Source: Candidatus Fokinia solitaria
Lineage (GTDB): Bacteria; Pseudomonadota; Alphaproteobacteria; Rickettsiales; Midichloriaceae
NCBI GenBank assembly: GCA_945875075.1
Contig: CAMCJK010000004.1
Span: 1 to 33,908, forward strand
Length of the DNA stretch: 33,908 bases
Reading direction: 5' to 3'
Shown: piece after piece, positions 19,579 through 30,428 of the stretch
How positions within the stretch are numbered: the first letter of the stretch is position 1
Layout of the letters: the number at the start of each line of letters is the position of its first letter
Program-made: the position numbers and the translations under genes
Notes under the pieces: model-generated
Told to the model about the DNA's origin: nothing
Seen by the model: only the letters and a program-made list of their open reading frames with translations
The model's database searches: none

Positions 19579-21519
19579 ATGATGCAAATTGAAAACTCAT
19601 ATATGAAAAAGGCTAATATTAATATCCTTCACGTCAATACATTAGTAGAGCAAGAAGAAATATTATATGAGAAAAAGAAACAAAAGAAAGATATTTTTCT
19701 ACCTTGTCGTTTTGACGTAAGAATAGATGATAGTAGAGATCGTCTATTATCAGATGCAAGTAAATCAGTTCTAAAAGATCGTTATTTACTTGAGGGTGAG
19801 GATTACCAAATGATGTTTGCAAGAGTTGCAACACATTATGCTGATGATCAAGAACATGCCCAAAGACTATATGATTATATGAGTAGGCTTTGGTTTATGC
19901 CAGCAACTCCTGTGTTAAGCAATGGAGGCACCACAAGAGGTCTGCCTATTTCATGTTTCTTAAATGAAGTAAATGATAATCTGCACAGTATTGTAGAGAC
20001 TTGGAATGAGAATGCTTGGCTTGCAGCAGCTGGTGGAGGTATAGGTACTTATTGGGGAAATGTCCGATCAATTGGAGAAAAAGTACGTGGTAATGGGAAA
20101 ACATCAGGTATAATACCATTTGTCTGTGTACAAGATAGTTTATCATTAGCAATATCACAAGGAAACTTAAGAAGAGGTAGCTCAGCAGTGTTCCTACAAA
20201 TTTCACATCCCGAAATTGAAGAATTTATTGAAATAAGAAAGCCTACTGGTGGAGACTATAATAGAAAGGCATTGAACCTTCATCATGGTGTGATGGTGAC
20301 AAATGATTTTATGAGAGCTGTAGAAGAAGATAAGCCATGGGATTTAATCAGTCCAGTCAATGGAAAGATAGTGAGTACCTTGAAAGCACGTGATCTATGG
20401 ATAAGGTTGCTAATAGCTAGAATTGAAACTGGCGAGCCTTATATCATATATATAGACCATGTTAATGATGCTCTTCCTGAGACATATAAAAAACTTGGGT
20501 TAAAGGTTAAGACATCAAATCTATGCAGTGAGATAATGCTTGCAACAGGTCTGGATCATCTACAGCAACAAAGAACTGCTGTATGCTGTCTTTCTTCTCT
20601 CAATATAGAAGAATATGATAACTGGAAAGATGATAAAACTTTTATAATTGATATTATGAGGTTTTTAGATAATGTCCTGCAAGATTTTATAGATAATGCA
20701 TCTCCAGAACATGCTAAAGCCGTTTATGCAGCTAAAAGAGAAAGAAGTGTGGGATTAGGTGTGATGGGCTTCCACTCATTTTTACAAGTGAAGAAAGTTC
20801 CTATGGATTCAGTTATGGCAAAAGTATGGAACAAAAAAATCTTTTCATACATTAAAAGTGAGGCAGATAAGGCATCAAAGATATTAGCTCTAGAGAAAGG
20901 ACCTTGTCTTGATGCAGTGGAGTGTGGTTTAAATGAAAGATTTACTCATAAAATTGCAATAGCACCTACAGCATCAATATCAATTATTGCTTCTAATTCA
21001 TCTCCCGGCATCGAACCGTATGCAGCAAATGCATATACTCAGAAGACCCTTAGTGGATCATTTAGTATGCATAACAAAAATTTGCGCAAAGTATTGGCTG
21101 CAAAAGGTCATAATACAGAAGAGGTTTGGTCTTCTATAATGAAACATGAGGGTTCTGTACAACACTTCGACTTCCTAACTCAGGATGAGAAAGATGTATT
21201 TAGGACTGCATTTGAAATTGATCAGCTAAAGCTTGTAGAGTTAGCAGCTGATAGAACACCTTATGTTTGTCAGGCTACTTCACTAAATATATTTTTACCT
21301 GCTGATGTGCATAAAAAGTATTTACATAAGATCCACATGCAGGCTTGGAAAAGAAAAGTCAAAAGCCTATATTATTTAAGATCTAAATCTATTCAGAGAG
21401 CTGAAACTGGCTATGCAAAGCATAATCCTTCATCTGTTATCCAGAGCAATCTGATAAAGTCTACAGAAAATGCAGGTATGAATAGTAATGATTATGAAGA
21501 GTGCAGTTCGTGTCAGTAG
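19579..21519 (+). CDS. nrdA: Ribonucleoside-diphosphate reductase alpha subunit
   Basis: TPVLSNGGT, SCFLNEV, NLCSEI, RRGSSAVFL, ASISIIASNSSPGIEPY, and C-terminal ECSSCQ. Confidence 0.94.
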   Translation: MMQIENSYMKKANINILHVNTLVEQEEILYEKKKQKKDIFLPCRFDVRIDDSRDRLLSDASKSVLKDRYLLEGEDYQMMFARVATHYADDQEHAQRLYDYMSRLWFMPATPVLSNGGTTRGLPISCFLNEVNDNLHSIVETWNENAWLAAAGGGIGTYWGNVRSIGEKVRGNGKTSGIIPFVCVQDSLSLAISQGNLRRGSSAVFLQISHPEIEEFIEIRKPTGGDYNRKALNLHHGVMVTNDFMRAVEEDKPWDLISPVNGKIVSTLKARDLWIRLLIARIETGEPYIIYIDHVNDALPETYKKLGLKVKTSNLCSEIMLATGLDHLQQQRTAVCCLSSLNIEEYDNWKDDKTFIIDIMRFLDNVLQDFIDNASPEHAKAVYAAKRERSVGLGVMGFHSFLQVKKVPMDSVMAKVWNKKIFSYIKSEADKASKILALEKGPCLDAVECGLNERFTHKIAIAPTASISIIASNSSPGIEPYAANAYTQKTLSGSFSMHNKNLRKVLAAKGHNTEEVWSSIMKHEGSVQHFDFLTQDEKDVFRTAFEIDQLKLVELAADRTPYVCQATSLNIFLPADVHKKYLHKIHMQAWKRKVKSLYYLRSKSIQRAETGYAKHNPSSVIQSNLIKSTENAGMNSNDYEECSSCQ

Positions 21520-21522
21520 AAG

Positions 21523-22605
21523 TTATTTGACTTCTATTGTTGCCTGTAATGCTCCAGATTGTTGAATGGTCTTCAGAATGGCTATAAGGTCCTGGGGCTG
21601 TACACCTAGAGTATTAAGGCCCTGTACTAGGTCATTTAGTGTAGCGTTAGATTCAAGTGATGCAATTTTCGTTCCTGGAATATTTATGTCTTCACTATCA
21701 TCACCAAGGATTAGTTTAAGTTTTTCTTGCTCTGAGACTTTTAGGACTAGATTTCCTTGTGATACAGCAACATTACTAATTCTAACATTTTCACCTATCA
21801 CTACTGTACCAGTAGCCTCATCTATAATGATTTTAGCAACTGTATCAGGATCAACACTCAAGCCTTCTATTTCAGCTAAGAATCCAACTACATTGTTTCT
21901 ATATTCTAGTGGCACTCTGATGACAACAGTACCAGGATCTTTTGCCTGTGCAAAGTTATCACGAAGCTGTGAATTAATAGCTGTTGAGACTATCCTTGCT
22001 GTGGTAATATCAGGGTTTTTCAAAGCTAATTTCACTTCATCAAGAGAGTTCATATCAAATCCCACTCCTTGCTCAACTATCGCACCATTAGTTATATATC
22101 CAGATGTTGGAGTTGGCTTGTTTTTAGCTTGATCAGCCGTTGCAGGATTACCTATAGATATGGCCCCTTGTGCTATACTGTATACCTGGCCATCAGCTCC
22201 AACTAAAGGAGTTGCTAGTAGACTACCACCCTTCAAACTCTTGGAATCCCCCATGGTGCTGACTTGTACAGATATTAAGTTACCTGGATGTGCAAATGCA
22301 GGCAAGCTAGCTGTAACCATAACAGCTGCAACATTTCTTGTATTAAGGTTATTGGCATTCAAATTAGTTGTTGTAACACCCATTTTATTCAGATGATTTA
22401 TAAGGGTATTCTGTGTGAAAGCAGAGTTTCTTAAGTTATCTCCTGTACCATTAAGACCTACTACAAGGCCATATCCAATCAATGTATTTTCTCTAATGCC
22501 TTCGAAATATACAATATCTTTTATTCTAGAGTAAGCACTAACATCATATATTGGTACTGTTATTAAAAGACCTATCATAACAACTAGTTTTTTCATATGC
22601 AACAA
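21523..22605 (-). CDS. flgI: Flagellar P-ring protein FlgI
   Basis: RIKDIVYFEGIRENTLIGYGLVVGLNGTGD, GSLLATPLVGADGQVYSIAQGAIS, NPDITTARIV, C-terminal DLVQGLNTLGVQPQDLIAILKTIQQSGALQATIEV. Confidence 0.96.
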   Translation of the reverse strand: MLHMKKLVVMIGLLITVPIYDVSAYSRIKDIVYFEGIRENTLIGYGLVVGLNGTGDNLRNSAFTQNTLINHLNKMGVTTTNLNANNLNTRNVAAVMVTASLPAFAHPGNLISVQVSTMGDSKSLKGGSLLATPLVGADGQVYSIAQGAISIGNPATADQAKNKPTPTSGYITNGAIVEQGVGFDMNSLDEVKLALKNPDITTARIVSTAINSQLRDNFAQAKDPGTVVIRVPLEYRNNVVGFLAEIEGLSVDPDTVAKIIIDEATGTVVIGENVRISNVAVSQGNLVLKVSEQEKLKLILGDDSEDINIPGTKIASLESNATLNDLVQGLNTLGVQPQDLIAILKTIQQSGALQATIEVK

Positions 22606-22682
22606 AGTATTATAAATTATTCTGATGAAATTCTTTGAAAGAATATATCATGTAAACTGAAGGAGTTCTATCGTAGAATTTT

Positions 22683-22967
22683 ATGTCTTATCTTTTGATA
22701 TTAGTAAAAGTTTTTCCTCAAAGTCATTTGAACATAGTTGAACAGATATTTTTTGAGGATGACAAACTATCAGTTGTTGTACGAGTTACAGCAGTAGCTG
22801 AAAAAAATAAAGCAAACAAGGCAGTTGTAAAGCTTTTATCAAAACATTTGGGAGTTAGTCAATCATCATTTGAACTAATTAAAGGGAGTGCGTGCAAAAA
22901 TAAGATTTTTCGTGTAAATAATCCTGATAGTAAATTGTTAAAAAAATTGCACAACGCAAAAAAATGA
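22683..22967 (+). CDS. DUF167 / YggU family protein
   Basis: [46 protein letters not shown] pattern. Confidence 0.82.
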   Translation: MSYLLILVKVFPQSHLNIVEQIFFEDDKLSVVVRVTAVAEKNKANKAVVKLLSKHLGVSQSSFELIKGSACKNKIFRVNNPDSKLLKKLHNAKK

Positions 22968-24166
22968 GCAAATTGTCACATTATGATGATATATTTCACG
23001 ATGCAGTAAAAAAAATTAAAGAGGAGAATAGATATAGGGTTTTTACCACATTAAACTATCTGAAAGATCTATTTCCAATAGCATATGCCCCTACTTTAAA
23101 TAAAGATGTTGTGGTTTGGTGTAGTAATAATTATCTTGGTATGAGTCAGCATCCAGATGTTATTAAATCACTATGTGAGACTGCACAGACTGTAGGCGTG
23201 AGTGCTGGTGGTACTAGAAATATATCTGGAACACATGGCGCAGTTGATGAGCTTGAAAGAGAATTAGCAGATTTACATAGAAAAGAAAAAGCTTTGGTTT
23301 TTACGTCAGGATATATTGCTAATCAGTCTGCAATTAGTGCCATTGGTAAAATAATACCTGATTGCGTTATATTTTCTGATTCAAATAATCATGCATCTAT
23401 CATCCATGGAATAAGAGAGAGCAAGCTACAGAAAGAGATATTTAGACATAATGATATGACTCATCTCAGAGAATTAATTGGTAAATATCCACTGAGTAAG
23501 CCTAAATTGATAATATTTGAGTCTATATACTCAATGAGTGGCACTGTAGCCCCATTTCAGGAAATAGTTGCATTGGCTCAAGAATTCAATGCAATGACTT
23601 ATATTGATGAAGTGCATGCAGTTGGTATGTATGGTACTGAAGGACAAGGAATGGCGTCTGTATATGGGTGTGATAAAGATATAGACATAATTCAAGGGAC
23701 GCTAGGAAAAGCATATGGAGTGATAGGTGGTTATATTACTGGAAAAAGTATCATAGTTGATGCAATAAGAAGTATCGCTCCTGGATTTATATTTACAACT
23801 ACACTTCCACCATGCATTGCAGCAGCTGCTACAGCAAGTATAAAACATCTAAGAAGCAGTAAAGATGAAAGATTAAAACATCAGGAGATTGTAATGAGAA
23901 CTAAGACATTCTTATTAGAAGCTGATATACAGATTATTAATAATGATACTCATATCATTCCTGTTTTGATTGGAGATGCTGAATTATCTAGGATGATTTC
24001 AATTACATTATTAGAAAAGTTCAATATATATATTCAAAATATTAACTTCCCAACTGTGCCAAAAGGCAGGGAGAGGTTGAGAATTACTCCAACTCCACTA
24101 CATACAGAAAAAATGTTGGAAGAGCTGGTATTTGCATTGAAGTATTTACTTAAGCCGAAGCAGTGA
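22964..24166 (+). CDS. hemA: 5-aminolevulinate synthase
   Basis: [66 protein letters not shown] (PLP Lys motif). Confidence 0.94.
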   Translation: MSKLSHYDDIFHDAVKKIKEENRYRVFTTLNYLKDLFPIAYAPTLNKDVVVWCSNNYLGMSQHPDVIKSLCETAQTVGVSAGGTRNISGTHGAVDELERELADLHRKEKALVFTSGYIANQSAISAIGKIIPDCVIFSDSNNHASIIHGIRESKLQKEIFRHNDMTHLRELIGKYPLSKPKLIIFESIYSMSGTVAPFQEIVALAQEFNAMTYIDEVHAVGMYGTEGQGMASVYGCDKDIDIIQGTLGKAYGVIGGYITGKSIIVDAIRSIAPGFIFTTTLPPCIAAAATASIKHLRSSKDERLKHQEIVMRTKTFLLEADIQIINNDTHIIPVLIGDAELSRMISITLLEKFNIYIQNINFPTVPKGRERLRITPTPLHTEKMLEELVFALKYLLKPKQ

Positions 24167-26465
24167 CATAAGTGAGTTCTGGTAAAGGCTGAATATTTTC
24201 TAATTGTGAGACATCAGATTCACAAGTTGTCTCAATACCATCTACAAATACCTCACCAAAAGGGTAAAAGGACTCTAATTGTATGATATTGGTCTCATAA
24301 GATTTCATAGACTCCACAGCGCCTGTTTGAGGATTGGTGAAAGTATGAGTGCCATCGCCATTCAAATGTATTCTATGGTTATACTGATCTAGCTGTGATT
24401 GGTGCTCAACAGACACAACAATAGCTTTAGTAGGTAAAGACTCCTTGAGAGTTTTCATCACATAACCTTTGGAGCTTGATGCAAAACCAACTGAACTCAT
24501 ACCTGAATCTAATCCATTAAACACCTCATCTATTAGTACTAATACAGGTCCAACTGAATCCTTTGCAATCTTCATCGCTTGATCGTGTGTAAAGCCTCCA
24601 AATATCTTATCATTGTATATGTCTAACATTCCTGTCTCTTTCATTATTCTTACTATCATTCCAGTTAAGGACATTTTTTTCTGCTGCCCACCACTTGTAA
24701 CTGAGTAGATATCATTTTCTATCTCAAAGAGACGAGAGAGAAGTCCTGACTCTAAGTATTCCTTACCATCTTCTGAATCTCTAGTAATACCATCCATTTT
24801 AAGTATTATTTCTTCTACAAGGGTTTTATAAGAAAGTCTCTCTTCTTCTGTAGTTATCATAGGGTATAGAATTGCTTCCATAATACTAACCATATATGGG
24901 AAGTTGTTGTTTTGTGTTAGCATATATATCTGTGGCTTACCATCTGATGTTGTCTTGGGATAAAATGCATTACCACTTATTTCAATTGATTCTGCAAAGT
25001 TAGGAAGCCCACGAAGAGTGCTCATTAGAGTAGTCTTACCGCAACCACTTTTACCTGTTAGCAAATACCAACTACCACTTTCTAAGAATAAATAATCCAT
25101 ATTAAGCTTCTCAGCTCCATTTATTGTTATATTTAAGTTATTTAAATACAAACCCTTTAAATTTTCATAATTATGAGACTGATATGTGACTTTAGAAGTG
25201 TTTTTTACTGATTCTAAGAATTTGTATAATGATGCTAAGCTGCGCAAGCTTGGCTCATTTAATATGGCTCCAGGTAATGCATTAATAGATTGATATAGTC
25301 CAGTCATTGTAAGGAAATTGCAAACACTAGAATGACCAAATAAACCAAAACTTAATAAACCATTTTTAATCATAGATAACATGAATACTTTTTGTAATTC
25401 GGTTGTACCTGAACTAATATTTTGGTGTATCTCTAATATCTTTTCATCAATTGCTGCACTTTTATGTGCAAAATATTCAACTCCATCTCTTTCAATTATT
25501 GTTCTTGGATGACTTATTAGTTCAGTTTTTATTTTAGCACCAGCACGCTGATATTGACGTAACATTGTGAGTGCTTCAACATTATTTGCTTTTTGATATA
25601 ATTCACCGCAAATTGTTAATAGATTAAAAGCTGGAAATGTAAATTTTTCGGTACTGAACAATTGATAAATATTTAGCAAACCAGAATTGATTTCTATGGT
25701 GGACGATAACATGTTGTGGGCCTCATAAGACAGTCTATCAATATCTTGTAATGTTGCCATATGTGCATCTTGTGATGATGCTTTCAAAAGTGACATTGGA
25801 GATTTTAATATCTTTTGATTTTTGTCTTGGATTTTTTGGAAGCCATTTCCCCCAAAATATTCTGATATGGCAAAAGTAGATATAGGTGCTAACATAGCTT
25901 GGATTTCTGTGGGAAAAGTCCCAGGTAACATACTAATAAGTTTATTTGCCAATATTTGACTAGCAACCACATATTTAGTATTAACAGCACCATCAGTGAC
26001 ATATTCAATTTCCTTCATGTTTTTATGAGCTTTAAGCTGCAGATCCCTCGTTACATGAATCAGATCCTTGCTACCATTATAGTAGTCTTTTAGATATTTA
26101 AAGCCTAAGGTACATAATGTTATAGGTGCTTCATAGCCGGATATATCCGCACCAAAAATGTTACCTAGTAACTTACAAAAATCAATTGCAGACAGGATGT
26201 CAGTGAGGTAGTGTTTGCTCCACCCAAGTTTATCTACTAAAAAATCATCAGCTGCAATAGTTGCACCATATAAAAGTGGATTATTATGTATGCCTGTAAA
26301 ATTCTTTAAGTCGCTTGTATTAACCATCATCATAGCCATCTGAGCAGCATTATAAATTGGATTCTTGAACTCTTGTTCTGCTGCTTGATAAGTAGCTAAT
26401 TGTACTCCTAATGAGGCAGTTAATGATGATAATACTTCAGGTAACATGTGCAAAAAATTTTTCAT
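24150..26465 (-). CDS. ABC ATPase fused to a large (~450 aa) atypical N-terminal region
   Basis: Walker [16 protein letters not shown]-loop YMLTQNN; signature VTSGGQQKK; Walker [14 protein letters not shown]-loop SVEHQ. Confidence 0.85.
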   Translation of the reverse strand: MKNFLHMLPEVLSSLTASLGVQLATYQAAEQEFKNPIYNAAQMAMMMVNTSDLKNFTGIHNNPLLYGATIAADDFLVDKLGWSKHYLTDILSAIDFCKLLGNIFGADISGYEAPITLCTLGFKYLKDYYNGSKDLIHVTRDLQLKAHKNMKEIEYVTDGAVNTKYVVASQILANKLISMLPGTFPTEIQAMLAPISTFAISEYFGGNGFQKIQDKNQKILKSPMSLLKASSQDAHMATLQDIDRLSYEAHNMLSSTIEINSGLLNIYQLFSTEKFTFPAFNLLTICGELYQKANNVEALTMLRQYQRAGAKIKTELISHPRTIIERDGVEYFAHKSAAIDEKILEIHQNISSGTTELQKVFMLSMIKNGLLSFGLFGHSSVCNFLTMTGLYQSINALPGAILNEPSLRSLASLYKFLESVKNTSKVTYQSHNYENLKGLYLNNLNITINGAEKLNMDYLFLESGSWYLLTGKSGCGKTTLMSTLRGLPNFAESIEISGNAFYPKTTSDGKPQIYMLTQNNNFPYMVSIMEAILYPMITTEEERLSYKTLVEEIILKMDGITRDSEDGKEYLESGLLSRLFEIENDIYSVTSGGQQKKMSLTGMIVRIMKETGMLDIYNDKIFGGFTHDQAMKIAKDSVGPVLVLIDEVFNGLDSGMSSVGFASSSKGYVMKTLKESLPTKAIVVSVEHQSQLDQYNHRIHLNGDGTHTFTNPQTGAVESMKSYETNIIQLESFYPFGEVFVDGIETTCESDVSQLENIQPLPELTYVTASA

Positions 26466-26583
26466 ATTGATATATGTATTAAAATTTTATTTATATCCCT
26501 ATGTTTATACACTCAATATACTAAATATTTATTAAAATTAGAATTTTCTGAAAAGTTTGATAAACTAGAAAGAAAAAATTTAA

Positions 26584-27846
26584 ATGACAATAGAAGTTGT
26601 AACTTTCGGATGTAGGCTAAATACTTATGAGAGTGAAGTAATTAAAAATAAAGCCTTAGAAAATGGACTAAGTGATGTATTTATAATTAATAGCTGTGCA
26701 GTCACAAGTGAAGCAGAGAGGCAACTCAGACAAGAAATTAGAAAGATTAAAAAGAATAATCCTGAAAAGAAAATTATTGTTACAGGATGTGCAGTACAAA
26801 TTAATCCAGCCAAATATGATGAAATGTCTGAAGTATATTCTGTAATTGGTAATATTGAGAAATTACAAGATAATGCTTATACAAATATAAGTAAATCAAT
26901 AAAAAACAATCAAGATAAAGCTGAAAAGCTTGTCACTGACATAATGCTAGAGACATCACTACAGAGTGCTGTTGTTGAGAGATTTGATGGGAAAGTCAGA
27001 GGATATTTACAAGTCCAAGCTGGTTGTAATCATAGATGTACTTTTTGTATAATACCATATGGTAGGGGGAATAGTCGGAGCACTCCATTTAAAGAAATTT
27101 TTGATCAGGCTAAAAACCTTGTAGACAATGGGTATAAAGAACTTGTAATAACTGGTGTTGATATTACTGACTATGGATTAGATCTGCCAGTCAAGACATC
27201 TCTTGGACAACTTGTAAAAAGACTTCTGAAATACCTTCCAGACCTTCCTAGAATTAGATTGTCATCAATAGATGTTGCTGAGGTCGATAATGATTTAATG
27301 GATCTTATTGCTAATGAGTCAAGATTTATGCCACATTTACATCTAAGCTTACAATCAGGAGATAATATGATTCTTAAGAGAATGAAAAGAAGGCATTCTA
27401 GAGAGCAAGTGATTGATTTTTGCAGACAAGTTATGAGTTGTAGGCCTGAAGCTGTATTTGGAGCTGACATTATAGCTGGCTTCCCAACTGAAACTGATGA
27501 GATGTTTCAAAATACATATGATCTTCTAAATGAAATTGAAAAGATAATACATTTACATATATTTCCATATTCTGAAAGAGAAGGTACACCAGCAGCTAGA
27601 ATGCCACAAGTTGAGAGGAAAATTAGAAAAGAAAGGGCTTCAAAGCTGAGGATTCTTGGTGATTCATTGACAAAAAAACATGTCCAATCACAGATAGGTA
27701 AGGAAATCAATGTTTTAGTTGAAAATGAAGGCTGGGGGAGGGGTGAGGATTTCTGTATGATACAAATGGCTGGACAGGAACATAGTATTGGATCTATAAA
27801 TAAGTATATTATAAAGGGAGTCAATGGTTCGAAAATTGTCGTATAA
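26584..27846 (+). CDS. mtaB: tRNA (N6-threonylcarbamoyladenosine37-C2)-methylthiotransferase MtaB
   Basis: VVTFGCRLNTYESE, INSCAVTSEAERQLRQEIRK, radical SAM AGCNHRCTFCIIPYGRGNSRS. Confidence 0.93.
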   Translation: MTIEVVTFGCRLNTYESEVIKNKALENGLSDVFIINSCAVTSEAERQLRQEIRKIKKNNPEKKIIVTGCAVQINPAKYDEMSEVYSVIGNIEKLQDNAYTNISKSIKNNQDKAEKLVTDIMLETSLQSAVVERFDGKVRGYLQVQAGCNHRCTFCIIPYGRGNSRSTPFKEIFDQAKNLVDNGYKELVITGVDITDYGLDLPVKTSLGQLVKRLLKYLPDLPRIRLSSIDVAEVDNDLMDLIANESRFMPHLHLSLQSGDNMILKRMKRRHSREQVIDFCRQVMSCRPEAVFGADIIAGFPTETDEMFQNTYDLLNEIEKIIHLHIFPYSEREGTPAARMPQVERKIRKERASKLRILGDSLTKKHVQSQIGKEINVLVENEGWGRGEDFCMIQMAGQEHSIGSINKYIIKGVNGSKIVV

Positions 27847-27963
27847 GTAGTCCCTTTACTGATTGGCAATCAATTTTATTGAAATGATTTGTGCTAGCTC
27901 TAGGTTTATCTTACTGTGCATGTATGCTAAGTATAAGTATTTTCAAACTTATGTCATATTCTG

Positions 27964-28602
27964 ATGAACTTTGAAGATTTTATCTTTGTTATAAATGGTA
28001 TCTTTACAACTCTTAAATTCACAATATTTGCATTGATTTTAGGGTTTGTGATTGGTTTGCCTGTTGCTGTAATGAGGATCTCAGAATCCAAAATTTTGGT
28101 GATATTATCTAAAATCTATATTTCAATTATAAGAGGAACTCCTGTGTTGTTACAGTTGAGTATATGGTATTTTCTTTTCCCAAGACTAACAGGTATTAAA
28201 ACATCTGCATCCTTTGCATGTATTATAACTTTCTCCATCAACTCGAGCTCCTATATAGCTGAAATAATAAGAGCTGGAATACTTGGAGTGGATAATGGAC
28301 AGATAGAAGCTGCAAAGGTTTTAGGCATAAAAAAGAGAGATATACTGATAGATATAGTTTTACCGCAGGCTATCAGAAATATTTCACCAGCAATAATTAA
28401 TGAAATGATCAGTCTGACAAAAGAAACAGCAATTATTGGGATGATTGGAATAACTGACCTAACAAGAAGAGCACAGCTTGTCTCTGCTGAGAAATATGAC
28501 TACTTTATGCCATTACTTACTGCCGCTGCTTGTTATTACCTAATTGCAGTTTTTATTAGTTTTGCATATGGTATGGCTGAGAGATTTTTTAAAATTAAAT
28601 AG
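27964..28602 (+). CDS. Amino acid ABC transporter permease (His/Glu/Gln/Arg type)
   Basis: GIFTTLKFTIFALILGFVIGLPVAVMRIS, YISIIRGTPVLLQL, YIAEIIRAGILGVDNGQIEAAKVLGI, LPQAIRNISPAIINEMISLTKETAIIG. Confidence 0.94.
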   Translation: MNFEDFIFVINGIFTTLKFTIFALILGFVIGLPVAVMRISESKILVILSKIYISIIRGTPVLLQLSIWYFLFPRLTGIKTSASFACIITFSINSSSYIAEIIRAGILGVDNGQIEAAKVLGIKKRDILIDIVLPQAIRNISPAIINEMISLTKETAIIGMIGITDLTRRAQLVSAEKYDYFMPLLTAAACYYLIAVFISFAYGMAERFFKIK

Positions 28603-28808
28603 AGTAATGCAGGTTTAAAAAATAGCCAAAGAGTAAACTAATGCTTTAGGAAGAAATTCAATATTTGAAATGTATAGATTTATGTTGATATAAGTATTCT
28701 ATACTAAACTGAGTGGTTTCTGCAATGAATTACAATCAGGTAACTCTCAAACTGAGGTACCCAAAAGATTAACTCTTAAACTAAATCCAATGAAATAAGA
28801 TGAAATCA

Positions 28809-30269
28809 CTATAATGTTTTGAAGTTAGCTGCAGCTTCAATAGCATGTGCAACACGTATAATACTTTCTTCATCAAAGTGTTTACCTATTACTTGTAATC
28901 CTAGTGGCAATCCATCAGTAAGAGTTGTAGGTACTGATATTGTTGGAAGGCCTGCTAAGCTTGCTGGGATTGTGAAAATATCATTTAAATACATTTGTAA
29001 TGGATCAGTCTGTTTGTCATTAATTCCGAAGGCGGGAGATGGAGTGGTTGGTGTTAGGATTGCATCGACGGATTTAAATGCATTAATGAAATCATTATAG
29101 ATAAGTCTTCTAATTTGCTGAGCTTTTACATAATAAGCACCATATGATGCTGCAGAAAGTACATAAGTACCTATGAGTAATCTTCTTTTTACTTCATGTC
29201 CAAACCCTTCTGCTCTTGTTTCTGAGATCATATCATAAATGCTTTGCCCATCTCGCACCACACGGAATCCATACCTCACTCCATCGTATCTTGCAAGATT
29301 AGAAGAGGCTTCTGCTGGAGCTATAGTATAGTATACAGGCAATGCATGTTTGGTATTTGGTAAGCTTATATCAATAATTTCAGCTCCATTATCTTTAAGC
29401 CATTGCTTACCCATTTCCCAAGAGGCCATAATATCATTATTAATACCATCTATTATATATTCTTTTGGGATGCCAATTTTCATTCCCTTGATGCCTTTAT
29501 TTATACCTGCCCAATCTGGTGTTGAAACATTTGCAGATGTCGAATCTTTTGGGTCATATCCGCAGATAGCTTGCAATACTAGCGTTGCATCTTTAACAGA
29601 TCTACCAAATGTCCCAGCCTGGTCTAGTGAGCTTGAGAATGCAACCATACCAAAACGAGAGCATCTTCCATAAGTTGGTTTGATACCTACTATACCGCAG
29701 AATGCAGCTGGCTGTCTGATCGATCCACCTGTATCACTTCCGAGAGACCCCATACATATTTTACCTGCTACAGCTGCAGCAGACCCACCAGATGAGCCCC
29801 CAGGCACTAATGGATTCTCTGGATTAGATTTAGAGCGCCATGGATTATGTGTATTCCCATAATAACTCGTAATATTAGCTGAGCCCATTGCAAACTCATC
29901 CATATTCGTTTTCCCTATACAAATACCTCCATTAGCATATAGCAGAGAAGTCACAGTTGATTCATATTGTGGAATAAATCCTTTGAGCATTTTTGAGCCA
30001 CTGGTTGTCTGAATGCCGGCAGTACAAAATATATCTTTAACACCTATTGGAATACCTTCTATGAGCCCTGCAGTGTTGTTTTTCACTCTCTCATCAGATT
30101 TTTTTGCCTGCTCAATTGCTAGATCTGGAGTTGTGATAATGAATGCATTTAGCTTATCATTTTCAGCTGCTTCTATACTAGCTTTTACAAGTTCAAGACA
30201 AGATATTTCTTTATCTTGAATTAATTTGCTTGCTTCTACAATGGATAGGTCTGTTAGATTATTTGACAT
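28809..30269 (-). CDS. gatA: Aspartyl/glutamyl-tRNA amidotransferase subunit A
   Basis: GIPIGVKDIF, VPGGSSGGSAAAVAG, GSDTGGSIRQPAAFCGIVGIKPTYGRCSRFG. Confidence 0.96.
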   Translation of the reverse strand: MSNNLTDLSIVEASKLIQDKEISCLELVKASIEAAENDKLNAFIITTPDLAIEQAKKSDERVKNNTAGLIEGIPIGVKDIFCTAGIQTTSGSKMLKGFIPQYESTVTSLLYANGGICIGKTNMDEFAMGSANITSYYGNTHNPWRSKSNPENPLVPGGSSGGSAAAVAGKICMGSLGSDTGGSIRQPAAFCGIVGIKPTYGRCSRFGMVAFSSSLDQAGTFGRSVKDATLVLQAICGYDPKDSTSANVSTPDWAGINKGIKGMKIGIPKEYIIDGINNDIMASWEMGKQWLKDNGAEIIDISLPNTKHALPVYYTIAPAEASSNLARYDGVRYGFRVVRDGQSIYDMISETRAEGFGHEVKRRLLIGTYVLSAASYGAYYVKAQQIRRLIYNDFINAFKSVDAILTPTTPSPAFGINDKQTDPLQMYLNDIFTIPASLAGLPTISVPTTLTDGLPLGLQVIGKHFDEESIIRVAHAIEAAANFKTL

Positions 30270-30428
30270 TAATTTATTTTGTAATGATTTGAATTCTAAG
30301 ATTAAAAATACATTAAAAGAGATTAAATAGAAAATATTTTCTTATAAATCAAAGATTTCTATTATAACTTGTATAAAAAGATGCTAAAATTAAACTTATG
30401 ATAGAAGATTTATTCTAATATGTAGAAA

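Noticed and set aside
21566-22132. 188-aa plus-strand ORF antisense to flgI
   Set aside because: flgI on the minus strand is unambiguous; the antisense translation has no domain features.
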